Positions 53,800-62,387 of a DNA stretch of 64,000 bases are shown here, in pieces. The position numbers and the translations under genes were made by a program. Numbering within the stretch: the first letter of the stretch is position 1; each line of letters starts with the position of its first letter. The notes beneath the pieces were generated by a model. It saw only the letters and a program-made list of their open reading frames with translations, made no database searches and was not told the DNA's origin. Source of the DNA: Streptomyces sp. CBMA291 (lineage in GTDB: Bacteria; Actinomycetota; Actinomycetes; Streptomycetales; Streptomycetaceae). The stretch is taken from NCBI RefSeq assembly GCF_014596525.1, contig NZ_MSJP01000063.1, positions 1-64,000 of the forward strand, written 5' to 3'.

Positions 53800-55065
53800 A
53801 TGGAACACATCACGCTGCTGCTCGCCATTGTGGTCGTGACAGCTCTCGTGTTCGATTTCACGAACGGTTTCCACGACACCGCGAACGCGATGGCGACGAC
53901 CATCTCGACCGGTGCGCTCAAACCCAAGACGGCGGTGGCCATGTCCGCCGTACTCAATCTCGTCGGCGCGTTCCTGTCCGTGGAGGTCGCCAAGACGATC
54001 TCCGGCGGGATCGTCAACGAAGCAGGCATCAGAACCGAGGTGATCTTCGCCGCGCTGGTCGGCGCGATCCTGTGGAACCTGCTGACCTGGCTCCTGGGCC
54101 TGCCGTCCAGCTCCTCCCACGCCCTCTTCGGCGGCCTCATCGGCGCCGCGGTCATGTCGGCCGGCTGGTCGGCCGTGAACGGCTCCACCATCGTCACCAA
54201 GGTCCTCATCCCGGCCGTCGCCGCGCCGATCGTCGCCGGTGTCGCCGCGATGCTGGCCACCCGGCTGACGTACAAGCTCGGCGCGAAGACCGACGAGAAG
54301 CACACCGCCAAGGGCTACCGGGCCGGTCAGATCGCCTCCGCCGGTCTCGTCTCCCTCGCCCACGGCACCAACGACGCCCAGAAGACGATGGGCATCATCA
54401 CCCTCGCCCTGGTCACCGGCGGCGTCCTCGCCCCCGGCTCCAACCCCCCGATGTGGGTCATCGTCTCCGCGGGTATCGCGATCGCCCTCGGCACCTACCT
54501 CGGCGGCTGGCGCATCATCCGCACCATGGGCAAGGGCCTCACCGACCTCCGGCCGCAGCAGGGCTTCGCCGCCCAGACCAGCGCCGCCACGGTCATCCTG
54601 GCCTCCTCGCACCTCGGTTTCTCCCTCTCCACCACCCAGTCCTGCTCGGGTGCCGTGATGGGCGCCGGTCTCGGCCGCAAGGGCGGTGTCGTCCGCTGGT
54701 CGACCGCGACCCGGATGTTCGTCGCCTGGGGTCTGACCCTGCCCGCCGCGGGTCTGGTCGGCGCCGGTGCCGAGTTCCTCACCAAGCAGGGCACCTGGGG
54801 CATCGCCGCCGTCGCGGTCCTCCTCGTCGCCGGTTCGGGCGTCATCTGGTCGCTCTCCCGCCGCAAGCCGGTCGACCAGCACAACGTCACCGACGACCTG
54901 GACGCCCCGGCCGAGCCCGCCGGTGTGGTGACCACCGCCATGGCCGCCGTCACCCCGCCGCCGCCGGCCGGTACCGCCGCCACCGTCACGGACCTCAAGG
55001 CCACCATCCCCGCCCCGGTCCCCACCGACCCGTCCGCTCCTTCGGCTCCCGCCGCAGCGGTGTAA
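53800..55065 (+). CDS. pit: Inorganic phosphate transporter, Pit family
   Basis: A 421-residue low-affinity phosphate:cation symporter with about ten membrane helices. The Pit signatures are both present: FDFTNGFHDTANAMATTI (about 17-34) in the N-terminal half and LAHGTNDAQKTMGI (about 187-200) in the second half. The C-terminal 60 residues are a disordered Ala/Pro/Thr tail after the last helix. It corresponds to the PhoP-controlled pitH2-type transporter of other Streptomyces. The PHO box upstream fits. A small membrane protein gene follows 12 bases later. Confidence 0.95.
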   Translation: MEHITLLLAIVVVTALVFDFTNGFHDTANAMATTISTGALKPKTAVAMSAVLNLVGAFLSVEVAKTISGGIVNEAGIRTEVIFAALVGAILWNLLTWLLGLPSSSSHALFGGLIGAAVMSAGWSAVNGSTIVTKVLIPAVAAPIVAGVAAMLATRLTYKLGAKTDEKHTAKGYRAGQIASAGLVSLAHGTNDAQKTMGIITLALVTGGVLAPGSNPPMWVIVSAGIAIALGTYLGGWRIIRTMGKGLTDLRPQQGFAAQTSAATVILASSHLGFSLSTTQSCSGAVMGAGLGRKGGVVRWSTATRMFVAWGLTLPAAGLVGAGAEFLTKQGTWGIAAVAVLLVAGSGVIWSLSRRKPVDQHNVTDDLDAPAEPAGVVTTAMAAVTPPPPAGTAATVTDLKATIPAPVPTDPSAPSAPAAAV

Positions 55066-55077
55066 GGAACCAACGAC

Positions 55078-55299
55078 ATGAAGATCGACTGGGCGGCCCT
55101 CGGCTCCGTCTTCGGAGTCAGCCTCGTGACCACCGTCGCGCTGGTGGGCCTCTTCACCCTCGGTGTCCTCGGCCTCTCCAAGCAGGAGCAGGCCGCCACG
55201 CGGGGCGGCTCCGCCGCTCTCGCCCGCACCGGCGCCTACGCCTGCTTCGCCCTGTGCCTGGCGGCCGTCGCGTACGGCATCTACCTGATCGTCGCCTGA
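55078..55299 (+). CDS. Small membrane protein cotranscribed with pit
   Basis: A 73-residue protein with two predicted helices (about 8-31 and 50-70), an RGGSAALARTG loop between them, and little else. It starts 12 bases after the pit stop, so it shares that transcript and its PhoP control. Homologs occupy the same place in other Streptomyces; the function is unknown. A strong terminator follows. Confidence 0.8.
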   Translation: MKIDWAALGSVFGVSLVTTVALVGLFTLGVLGLSKQEQAATRGGSAALARTGAYACFALCLAAVAYGIYLIVA

Positions 55300-55315
55300 C
55301 GGGCGCCCCGCGCCC

Positions 55316-55362
55316 GACGGCCGGGCGGTCCGTACCCCTGGGGTGCGGACCGCCCGGCCGTC
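55316..55362 (+). terminator. Terminator of the pit operon
   Basis: GACGGCCGGGCGGTCCG..ACCCC pairs with GGGGT..CGGACCGCCCGGCCGTC around a TGG loop and is followed by GTCTTT. The stem exceeds 20 base pairs. Confidence 0.75.
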
Positions 55363-55399
55363 GTCTTTGTGGCGCTTCGCACAGTGCCCCGCCGCAGGT

Positions 55400-55545
55400 C
55401 AACGGCGAGTTGACGGCTGTTCTCGGAGCGTGGTGGACTGCCGGGGCCAATACGGCGGCAGAAGAGGAAGTCCGGTGCGATTCCGGCGCGGTCCCGCCAC
55501 TGTGACCGGACCCCAGGGTCCGGGAGTCAGGAACTCTCGCCGCCC
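55400..55545 (+). ncRNA. Cobalamin (B12) riboswitch
   Basis: GAGGAAGTCCGGTG (55465-55478), then ATTCCGGCGCGGTCCC, then the B12 box core GCCACTGTG (55496-55504), and later GAGTCAGGAACTCT form the conserved adenosylcobalamin-binding core. It precedes cobD by about 45 bases. The aptamer should shut down the downstream cob genes when B12 is plentiful, probably by hiding the ribosome-binding site (GAGGAC just before cobD). Confidence 0.92.
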
Positions 55546-55590
55546 GTGACGTCGATCCAGGGCGCGGACCCTGAGTGAGGACACAGCGCC

Positions 55591-56553
55591 ATGCCCGGCC
55601 GCTTGAGTACCACCGGTGTGTTCGCCTGCGGCGCCGCCGCCGGTCTCGCCGTCGACCTGCTGGTCGGCGACCCCCGCCGCGGACACCCCGTCGCCGCCTT
55701 CGGCCGGACCGCCGCCGCCGTCGAGACCCGCCTCCACCACGACCACCGGGGCTGGGGCGCCCTGCACACCGCCGTCTGCGCCGGATCCGCCGCCGCACTC
55801 GGCGCCCTCGCCACCCGGACCGTACGCAACCGGCCCGCCGCCGCCGTCGCCCTCACCGCCGCCGCCGTCTGGGCCGTCGTCGGCGGGACGACCCTGGGCC
55901 GCGAGGCCCGCGCGATCGGCGGGGCGCTCGCCGCCGGGGACCTGGACGTGGCCCGGGAACGGCTGCCGCATCTGTGCGGCCGCGACCCGCACTCCCTCGA
56001 CGGGCCCGCGATGGCCCGCGCGGTGGTCGAGTCGGTCGCGGAGAACACCTCCGACGCCGTCGTCGGCGCCCTGTTCTGGGGCGCGGTCGCGGGCGTGCCC
56101 GGACTCCTCGGCTTCCGGGCGGTCAACACCCTGGACGCGATGGTCGGCCACAAGTCGCCGCGCCACCGGCGCTTCGGCTGGGCCTCGGCCCGGCTCGACG
56201 ACCTCGCGGGCTGGCCAGGCGCCCGGCTCACGGCCGCCCTCGCCACCGTCGCGGGCGGGAATCCGCGCGGGGCCGCACGAGCCTGGCGGGCGGACGCCTC
56301 GCAGCACCCCAGCCCCAACGCGGGCCCCGTCGAGGCCTCCTTCGCGGGCGCCCTCGGCGTACGGCTCGGCGGCACCCTCTCGTACGGCGGCCGGGTCGAG
56401 CACCGGCCGGTCCTGAACGGGGCCGGGCGGGCCGTGGAGGTCGCCGACATCGACCGGGCCGTCCGGCTCTCCCGCCGGGTGACCTGGCTGACCCTGGCCG
56501 TCTGCGTGGGCGGCCGGATCCTGACCGACAGCGTGAAGCGGAGGACGAAGTGA
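55591..56553 (+). CDS. cobD: Adenosylcobinamide-phosphate synthase
   Basis: A 320-residue integral membrane enzyme that attaches aminopropanol (phosphate) to adenosylcobyric acid. The CbiB/CobD signatures are GDPRRGHPVAAFGR (about 24-37), and AENTSDAVVGALFWGAVAGVPG (about 150-171) with RAVNTLDAMVGHKS (about 177-190). The length is normal. The ATG at 55591 has GAGGAC upstream. It is the first gene after the B12 riboswitch and overlaps cobQ by four bases. Confidence 0.95.
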   Translation: MPGRLSTTGVFACGAAAGLAVDLLVGDPRRGHPVAAFGRTAAAVETRLHHDHRGWGALHTAVCAGSAAALGALATRTVRNRPAAAVALTAAAVWAVVGGTTLGREARAIGGALAAGDLDVARERLPHLCGRDPHSLDGPAMARAVVESVAENTSDAVVGALFWGAVAGVPGLLGFRAVNTLDAMVGHKSPRHRRFGWASARLDDLAGWPGARLTAALATVAGGNPRGAARAWRADASQHPSPNAGPVEASFAGALGVRLGGTLSYGGRVEHRPVLNGAGRAVEVADIDRAVRLSRRVTWLTLAVCVGGRILTDSVKRRTK

Positions 56554-58058
56554 GAGGTGGGGGGCTGCTCGTCGCCGGGACGACCTCCGACGCGGGCAAG
56601 AGCGTCGTCACGGCGGGCATCTGCCGCTGGCTGGTCCGGCAGGGCGTCAAGGTCGCGCCGTTCAAGGGGCAGAACATGTCCCTCAACTCCTTCGTGACCC
56701 GCGAGGGCGCCGAGATCGGCCGGGCCCAGGCCATGCAGGCGCGGGCCGCCCGGGTGGAGCCGACCGCGCTGATGAACCCGGTGCTGCTCAAGCCCGGCAG
56801 CGACCGGTCGAGCCAGGTCGTCCTGATGGGCAAGCCGGTCGGCGAGCTGAGCGCCCGGGGCTACCACGGCGGGCGCCAGCGGCAGCTGCTCGAACCGGTC
56901 CTCGGCTGCCTCGAAGAGCTGCGGAGCACCTACGACGCGGTGATCTGCGAGGGCGCGGGCAGCCCCGCAGAGATCAATCTGCGCCGCACCGACATCGTGA
57001 ACATGGGCATCGCGCGGGCCGCCCGGCTGCCCGTCGTGGTCGTCGGCGACATCGACCGGGGCGGGGTCTTCGCCCAGTTCTTCGGGACGACGGCGCTGCT
57101 GTCCCCGGAGGACCAGGGGCTGATCGCCGGATACCTGGTCAACAAGTTCCGGGGCGACGTCACCCTCCTCGAACCGGGGCTCGACATGCTGTACGGGCTG
57201 ACCGGCCGCCCCACCTTCGGCGTCCTGCCGTACGCCCACGGGCTCGGCATCGACGAGGAGGACGGGCTGCGCGTGTCGCTGCGGGGCACCGTCCGCGAGT
57301 CGGTCGTGGCGCCGCCGGTCGGCGCGGACGTGCTGCGGGTCGCCGTCTGCGCCGTACCCCTCATGTCGAACTTCACCGACGTCGACGCGCTGGCGGCCGA
57401 ACCCGGGGTCGTCGTGCGGTTCGTCGACCGGCCCGAGGAACTCGTCGACGCGGACCTCGTCGTCGTCCCCGGCACCCGGGGCACGGTCCGGGCGCTCGCC
57501 TGGCTCCGTGAACGGGGGCTCGCCGACGCCCTCCTGCGGCGGGCGGCCGAGGGCCGTCCGGTGCTCGGCGTCTGCGGTGGCTTCCAGGTCCTCGGCGAGC
57601 GCATCGAGGACGAGGTCGAGTCGGGTGCGGGCACCGTCGACGGGCTCGGGCTGCTGCCCGTACGCGTCGTGTTCGCCCGGGAGAAGACCCTCGCCCGGCC
57701 GGTCGGCGAAGCCCTCGGGGAGCGGGTCGAGGGGTACGAGATCCACCACGGCGTCGCCGAGGTCCTGGGCGGGGAGCCGTTCCTCGACGGGTGCCGGGCG
57801 GGGTCCGTGTGGGGCACCCACTGGCACGGCTCGCTGGAGAGCGACGGATTCCGGCGCGCGTTCCTTCGGGAGGTCGCGGCGGCGGCCGGACGCCGGTTCG
57901 TCCCCGCGCCCGACACCTCGTTCGATGCGCTACGGGAAGAGCAGCTGGACCGGCTCGGCGATCTGATCGAGGAGCACGCGGACACCGACGCGCTGCTGCG
58001 GCTGATCGAGCGGGGCGCCCCCGAGGGGCTGCCGTTCGTACCGCCGGGTGCGCCGTGA
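56550..58058 (+). CDS. cobQ: Cobyric acid synthase (adenosylcobyrinic acid amidase)
   Basis: A 502-residue enzyme that amidates four carboxylates of the corrin with glutamine and ATP. The N-terminal dethiobiotin-synthetase-like domain has GTTSDAGKSVVTAGICR (9-25) and FKGQNMSLNS. The C-terminal glutamine amidotransferase domain has the catalytic cysteine in GVCGGFQVLG (about 338-347) and the histidine in GTHWHGSLES. The GTG start at 56550 overlaps the cobD stop by four bases, showing translational coupling. Confidence 0.96.
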   Translation: MRGGGLLVAGTTSDAGKSVVTAGICRWLVRQGVKVAPFKGQNMSLNSFVTREGAEIGRAQAMQARAARVEPTALMNPVLLKPGSDRSSQVVLMGKPVGELSARGYHGGRQRQLLEPVLGCLEELRSTYDAVICEGAGSPAEINLRRTDIVNMGIARAARLPVVVVGDIDRGGVFAQFFGTTALLSPEDQGLIAGYLVNKFRGDVTLLEPGLDMLYGLTGRPTFGVLPYAHGLGIDEEDGLRVSLRGTVRESVVAPPVGADVLRVAVCAVPLMSNFTDVDALAAEPGVVVRFVDRPEELVDADLVVVPGTRGTVRALAWLRERGLADALLRRAAEGRPVLGVCGGFQVLGERIEDEVESGAGTVDGLGLLPVRVVFAREKTLARPVGEALGERVEGYEIHHGVAEVLGGEPFLDGCRAGSVWGTHWHGSLESDGFRRAFLREVAAAAGRRFVPAPDTSFDALREEQLDRLGDLIEEHADTDALLRLIERGAPEGLPFVPPGAP

Positions 58059-58218
58059 GCGCGGGCGGACACGCCGTGCGCGCGCGGGGGTGCGCCGTGC
58101 GCGTGGACCGGTCCCTTCGCGGGGCCGTCGGACAGGCCCGGGGGCGGTTCACGGCCTTCGGAAGCGCGGGGTCCCGGACGGGGCGCCCGTGGAGTGGACT
58201 CGACGAGAGGACCGGCCG

Positions 58219-60342
58219 ATGAGCACCCGGTATCCGTTCACCGCCGTCGTCGGCATGGACGATCTGCGGCTCGCGCTGCTGCTGAACGCGGTCAGCCCCG
58301 CGGTGGGAGGTGTGCTGGTCCGGGGCGAGAAGGGCACCGCCAAGTCCACCGCCGTACGGGCGCTCGCCGAGCTGCTGCCGCCGGTGCCGGTCGTCGCGGG
58401 CTGCCGCTTCAGCTGCGACCCCGAGACGCCCGACCCCGGCTGCCCCGACGGGCCGCACGGCACCACCCCGGCCACCGAGCGGCCCGCGCGGATGGTCGAA
58501 CTGCCCGTCGGCGCCTCCGAGGACCGGCTCGTCGGCGCGCTCGACATCGAGAAGGCGCTGGCCGAGGGTGTGAAGGCGTTCGAGCCCGGACTGCTCGCCG
58601 CCGCCCACCGGGGCATCCTCTACGTCGACGAGGTCAATCTGCTGAGCGACCACCTCATCGACCACCTGCTCGACGCCGCCGCCATGGGCGCCTCCCATGT
58701 GGAGCGCGAGGGCGTCTCCGTACGCCACGCGGCCCGGTTCCTCCTGGTGGGGACCATGAACCCGGAGGAGGGCGAGCTGCGCCCTCAGCTGCTCGACCGG
58801 TTCGGTCTCACCGTGGAGGTCGCCGCCTCCCGCGAGCCCGAGCAGCGGGTGGAGGTGGTCCGGCGGCGGCTCGCGTTCGAGGACGACCCGGAGGCCTTCG
58901 CCGCCCGCTGGGCCGGTGAGGAGACGGCGCTGCGCGCGCGGATCGTCGCCGCCCGGGAGGCCCTGCCCCGGGTGGTCCTCGGGGACGCGGCGCTCCTCCA
59001 GATCGCCGCCACCTGCGCCGCCTTCGAGGTCGACGGGATGCGCGCCGACATCGTCATGGCCCGGACCGCGACCGCGCTCGCCGCGTGGGCGGGCCGGACC
59101 GAGGTGGGCTCCGATGACGTACGGCGGGCCGCGCTCCTCGCGCTCCCCCACCGGCGCCGCCGCAACCCCTTCGACGCGCCCGGACTCGACGAGGAGAAGC
59201 TCGACGAGACCCTTGAGCGCTTCGCGGGCGAGGAGCCCCCCGGCGCCCCGGACGAGGACCCCGAGCCGGACGGCCCCGGCGACGGCGGAGACGGCCCGGA
59301 CGGGGGCGGCGGGCCCGGCGGAGGCGTACCCCCGCAGGGCGAGGGGCCCGACGCGGTCCCGGAGAGCCCGACGGCGGAGCCCTCCGCCGAGCCGGAGCCC
59401 GCCCCGGAGCAGGCGCCCGAGGCGCCCTCGCCCGCCCCCCAGGACGCGAAGTCCGGCCCCGGCGCGGGCGAGCGGCCCGCCGTTGCGGCCACCGAGCCCT
59501 TCCGTACGCGAATGCTGAGCGTGCCCGGGGTCGGCGAGGGGGCGGCGGGGCGCAGGTCCCGGGCGCGTACCGAGCACGGCAGGACCACCGGATCCACCCC
59601 GCCCCGGGGACCGCTGACCAAGCTGCACCTGGCCGCCACCGTCCGGGCCGCCGCCCCGCACCAGCGGGCGCGCGGGCGGTCGGGTCCCGGGCTCGTGGTG
59701 CGCCGGGACGATCTGCGGCAGGCGGTACGGGAGGGGCGCGAGGGCAATCTCGTGCTGTTCGTCGTGGACGCCTCGGGGTCGATGGCGGCCCGCACCCGCA
59801 TGGGTGCGGTGAAGGGCGCCGTCCTCTCCCTGCTGCTCGACGCCTACCAGCGGCGCGACAAGGTCGGTCTGGTCACCTTCCGGGGCCGGGACGCCGATCT
59901 CGCGCTGCCTCCGACCTCGTCGGTGGACGCCGCCGCCGCCCGGCTCGGACAGCTCCCGACCGGGGGCAGGACGCCGCTGGCCGCCGGGCTGCTCAAGGCC
60001 CGTGAGGTGCTGCGGGTCGAGCGGCTGCGGGACCCCTCGCGGCGGCCGCTGCTCGTCGTGGTGACCGACGGGCGGGCGACCGGCGGCGGCCCCGATCCGG
60101 TGGGGCTCGCGGCCCGCGCGGCCCGGCTGCACGCCGCCGAGGGGGTCGCCTCGGTCGTCGTGGACTGCGAGACCGGGCCGGTGCGGCTGGGGCTCGCCCG
60201 GGACCTCGCCCGGGACCTCGACGGCGTCGCCGTCACCCTGGACGAGCTGCGCGCCGACTCGATCGCCGGGCTCGTCAGGAACGTCCAGGGCCGTCCCGCG
60301 TCCGCGGGACCGGCCGTACACGCGAGCAGGAAGGCCGCTTGA
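58219..60342 (+). CDS. Mg/Co-chelatase ATPase, fused ChlI-ChlD type
   Basis: A 707-residue fusion of an AAA+ ATPase and a von Willebrand A domain. Walker A GEKGTAKST (36-44), Walker B near ILYVDEVNLL (about 135-144) and the sensor MNPEEGELRPQLLDRFGL follow the ChlI pattern. A 120-residue Pro/Glu/Gly linker (about 330-450) is followed by a VWA domain with the metal-binding DASGS (517-521) and a TDGRAT site. It drives metal insertion into the corrin or a porphyrin. A CobN/ChlH-type large subunit is needed and is not in this window. A 160-base spacer separates it from cobQ. Confidence 0.92.
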   Translation: MSTRYPFTAVVGMDDLRLALLLNAVSPAVGGVLVRGEKGTAKSTAVRALAELLPPVPVVAGCRFSCDPETPDPGCPDGPHGTTPATERPARMVELPVGASEDRLVGALDIEKALAEGVKAFEPGLLAAAHRGILYVDEVNLLSDHLIDHLLDAAAMGASHVEREGVSVRHAARFLLVGTMNPEEGELRPQLLDRFGLTVEVAASREPEQRVEVVRRRLAFEDDPEAFAARWAGEETALRARIVAAREALPRVVLGDAALLQIAATCAAFEVDGMRADIVMARTATALAAWAGRTEVGSDDVRRAALLALPHRRRRNPFDAPGLDEEKLDETLERFAGEEPPGAPDEDPEPDGPGDGGDGPDGGGGPGGGVPPQGEGPDAVPESPTAEPSAEPEPAPEQAPEAPSPAPQDAKSGPGAGERPAVAATEPFRTRMLSVPGVGEGAAGRRSRARTEHGRTTGSTPPRGPLTKLHLAATVRAAAPHQRARGRSGPGLVVRRDDLRQAVREGREGNLVLFVVDASGSMAARTRMGAVKGAVLSLLLDAYQRRDKVGLVTFRGRDADLALPPTSSVDAAAARLGQLPTGGRTPLAAGLLKAREVLRVERLRDPSRRPLLVVVTDGRATGGGPDPVGLAARAARLHAAEGVASVVVDCETGPVRLGLARDLARDLDGVAVTLDELRADSIAGLVRNVQGRPASAGPAVHASRKAA

Positions 60343-60950
60343 TGCCACAGGGACAGCCGACCGTCGTACCCGACGACGGTCTCACCACCCGTCAGCGCCG
60401 CAACCGTGCCCTGGTGATGGTGCACACCGGCGTCGGCAAGGGGAAGTCGACCGCCGCCTTCGGCATGGCGCTGCGCGCCTGGAACCAGGGCTGGCCGGTC
60501 GGGGTGTTCCAGTTCGTGAAGTCCGCCAAGTGGCGGGTCGGCGAGGAGAACGCCCTCAAGGCACTGGGCGAGACCGGCAAGGGCGGCACCGTCGCCTGGA
60601 ACAAGATGGGCGAGGGCTGGTCCTGGATCCAGCGCGAGGTCGCCGAGGGCGAGCAGTCGCACGAGGAGAAGGCCCGCGAGGGCTGGGAGCAGGTCAAGCG
60701 GGACCTCGCCGCGGAGACGTACAAGTTCTACGTCCTCGACGAGTTCGCCTATCTGCTGCACTGGGGCTGGATCGACGTCGAGGAGGTCGTCGAGGTCCTG
60801 CGGAACCGGCCCGGACAGCAGCATGTCGTCATCACCGGCCGCAACGCCCCGCAGGCGCTGGTGGACTTCGCGGACCTCGTCACCGACATGTCCAAGGTCA
60901 AGCACCCGATGGACGCCGGTCAGAAGGGCCAGCGGGGCATCGAGTGGTAG
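60342..60950 (+). CDS. cobO: Cob(I)yrinic acid a,c-diamide adenosyltransferase
   Basis: A 202-residue CobA/BtuR-type enzyme that transfers the adenosyl group to Co(I) in the corrin. The P-loop is HTGVGKGKST (about 27-36), followed by VGVFQFVKSAKWRVGEENAL, and it ends with the family DMSKVKHPMDAGQKGQRGIEW-type segment. The ATG at 60342 overlaps the chelatase stop codon by one base. Confidence 0.95.
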   Translation: MPQGQPTVVPDDGLTTRQRRNRALVMVHTGVGKGKSTAAFGMALRAWNQGWPVGVFQFVKSAKWRVGEENALKALGETGKGGTVAWNKMGEGWSWIQREVAEGEQSHEEKAREGWEQVKRDLAAETYKFYVLDEFAYLLHWGWIDVEEVVEVLRNRPGQQHVVITGRNAPQALVDFADLVTDMSKVKHPMDAGQKGQRGIEW

Positions 60951-62335
60951 CACGTCTCGTCATCGCCGCGCCCTCCTCGGGCGCGGGCAAGACCACGGTC
61001 GCGACCGGTCTGATGGCCGCGTTCGCCGGCCGCGGCCTGGCCGTCTCCCCGCACAAGGTCGGCCCCGACTACATCGACCCCGGCTACCACGCCCTCGCGA
61101 CCGGCCGCCCGGGGCGCAACCTCGACGCCTACATGTGCGGTACGGGCCTGGTCGCGCCGCTCTTCGCACACGGGTCGCGCGGCTGCGACCTGGCCGTGGT
61201 CGAAGGGGTGATGGGCCTCTACGACGGCGCCGCCGACCAGGGCGAACTGGCCTCCACCGCGCAGGTGTCGAAGCTCCTCAAGGCCCCCGTGGTCCTCGTC
61301 GTCGACGCCTCCTCGCAGTCGCGGTCGGTGGCGGCGCTCGTGCACGGCTTCGCGTCCTGGGACCCGGAGGTGCGGATCGGCGGGGTGATCCTCAACAAGG
61401 TCGCCACCGACCGGCACGAGCATCTGCTGCGGGAGGCGCTCGGGGAGTCGGGCGTGCCGGTCCTCGGCGTGCTGCGCCGGGCGCCCGCCGTGGCCACGCC
61501 CTCCCGCCATCTGGGGCTCGTGCCGGTGGCCGAGCGCCAGGCGGCGGCCGTGGCGGCGGTGGCCGCGCAGGCGGAGCAGGTCCGGGTGGGCTGCGATCTG
61601 GAAGCCCTGCTCGCCCTCGCCCGCAGCGCGCCCGAGCTGCCGGTGGAGCCCTGGTCGGCATCGGGCGCGGCCGACGCGTCGGCGTCCGGCGCGGCCGGGG
61701 GAACCCCCGGTCCCGGTCGGCGCGGGCCCGTCGTCGCCGTCGCCGGCGGGGCCGCCTTCACCTTCTCGTACGCCGAGCACACCGAGCTGCTCACCGCCGC
61801 CGGGGCGGAGGTCGTGACCTTCGACCCGCTGCGCGACGAGCGCCTGCCCGAGGGGACCTCGGGGCTCGTCATAGGCGGTGGCTTCCCCGAGGTGTACGGG
61901 GCCGAGCTGTCCGCCAACGAGCCGCTGCGCCGGGAGGTGGCCGCGCTCGCCGCGTCCGGGGCGCCGGTCGCCGCCGAGTGCGCCGGGCTGCTCTATCTGG
62001 CGCGGTCGCTCGACGGCCGTCCCATGTGCGGGGTGCTCGACGCGGAGGCGCGGATGTCGGAGCGGCTCACGCTCGGCTACCGGGACGCCGTCGCCGTGAG
62101 CGACAGTGTGCTCGCGCCCGCCGGGGCGCGGATGCGGGGCCACGAGTTCCACCGGACCGTGATCGAGCCGGGCGCGGGCGAGCTGCCCGCCTGGGGTCTG
62201 CGGCAGCCCGAGCGGCGGGTCGAGGGCTTCGTCCGGGCGGGGGTGCACGCCAGTTACGTGCACACCCACTGGGCGGGTGCGCCCGGGGTGGCCGCGCGGT
62301 TCGTGGGCCGGTGCGCGGACGGTCCGGCCGCGTGA
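60944..62335 (+). CDS. cobB: Cobyrinate a,c-diamide synthase
   Basis: A 463-residue glutamine-dependent amidase that amidates the a and c side chains of cobyrinate. The N-terminal ATPase domain has APSSGAGKTTVATGL (about 7-21) and PHKVGPDYIDPGYH (about 36-49). The C-terminal amidotransferase domain has the cysteine in AAECAGLLYL and the histidine near VHTHWAG. A 25-residue Ala/Gly/Ser linker (about 243-265) joins the two. The GTG at 60944 overlaps cobO by seven bases. Confidence 0.94.
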   Translation: MVARLVIAAPSSGAGKTTVATGLMAAFAGRGLAVSPHKVGPDYIDPGYHALATGRPGRNLDAYMCGTGLVAPLFAHGSRGCDLAVVEGVMGLYDGAADQGELASTAQVSKLLKAPVVLVVDASSQSRSVAALVHGFASWDPEVRIGGVILNKVATDRHEHLLREALGESGVPVLGVLRRAPAVATPSRHLGLVPVAERQAAAVAAVAAQAEQVRVGCDLEALLALARSAPELPVEPWSASGAADASASGAAGGTPGPGRRGPVVAVAGGAAFTFSYAEHTELLTAAGAEVVTFDPLRDERLPEGTSGLVIGGGFPEVYGAELSANEPLRREVAALAASGAPVAAECAGLLYLARSLDGRPMCGVLDAEARMSERLTLGYRDAVAVSDSVLAPAGARMRGHEFHRTVIEPGAGELPAWGLRQPERRVEGFVRAGVHASYVHTHWAGAPGVAARFVGRCADGPAA

Positions 62336-62343
62336 GGTCCGGT

Positions 62344-62387
62344 CGTACGGGGGCAGGCCGTACGGGGTCAGGCCGTACGGGGTCAGC
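62344..62387 (+). repeat. 15-bp tandem repeat at the cobB/ZIP convergence
   Basis: GTACGGG(G/G)(G/T)CAGGCC occurs at 62344-62358 and 62359-62373, with a partial third copy to 62387. The third copy includes the stop codon of the convergent ZIP gene. No terminator hairpin separates cobB from that gene. Confidence 0.8.

Noticed and set aside
57373..60348. A 991-codon open frame on the minus strand across cobQ and the chelatase gene.
   Set aside because: It crosses two strongly supported genes on the other strand and has no recognisable domain or ribosome-binding site.
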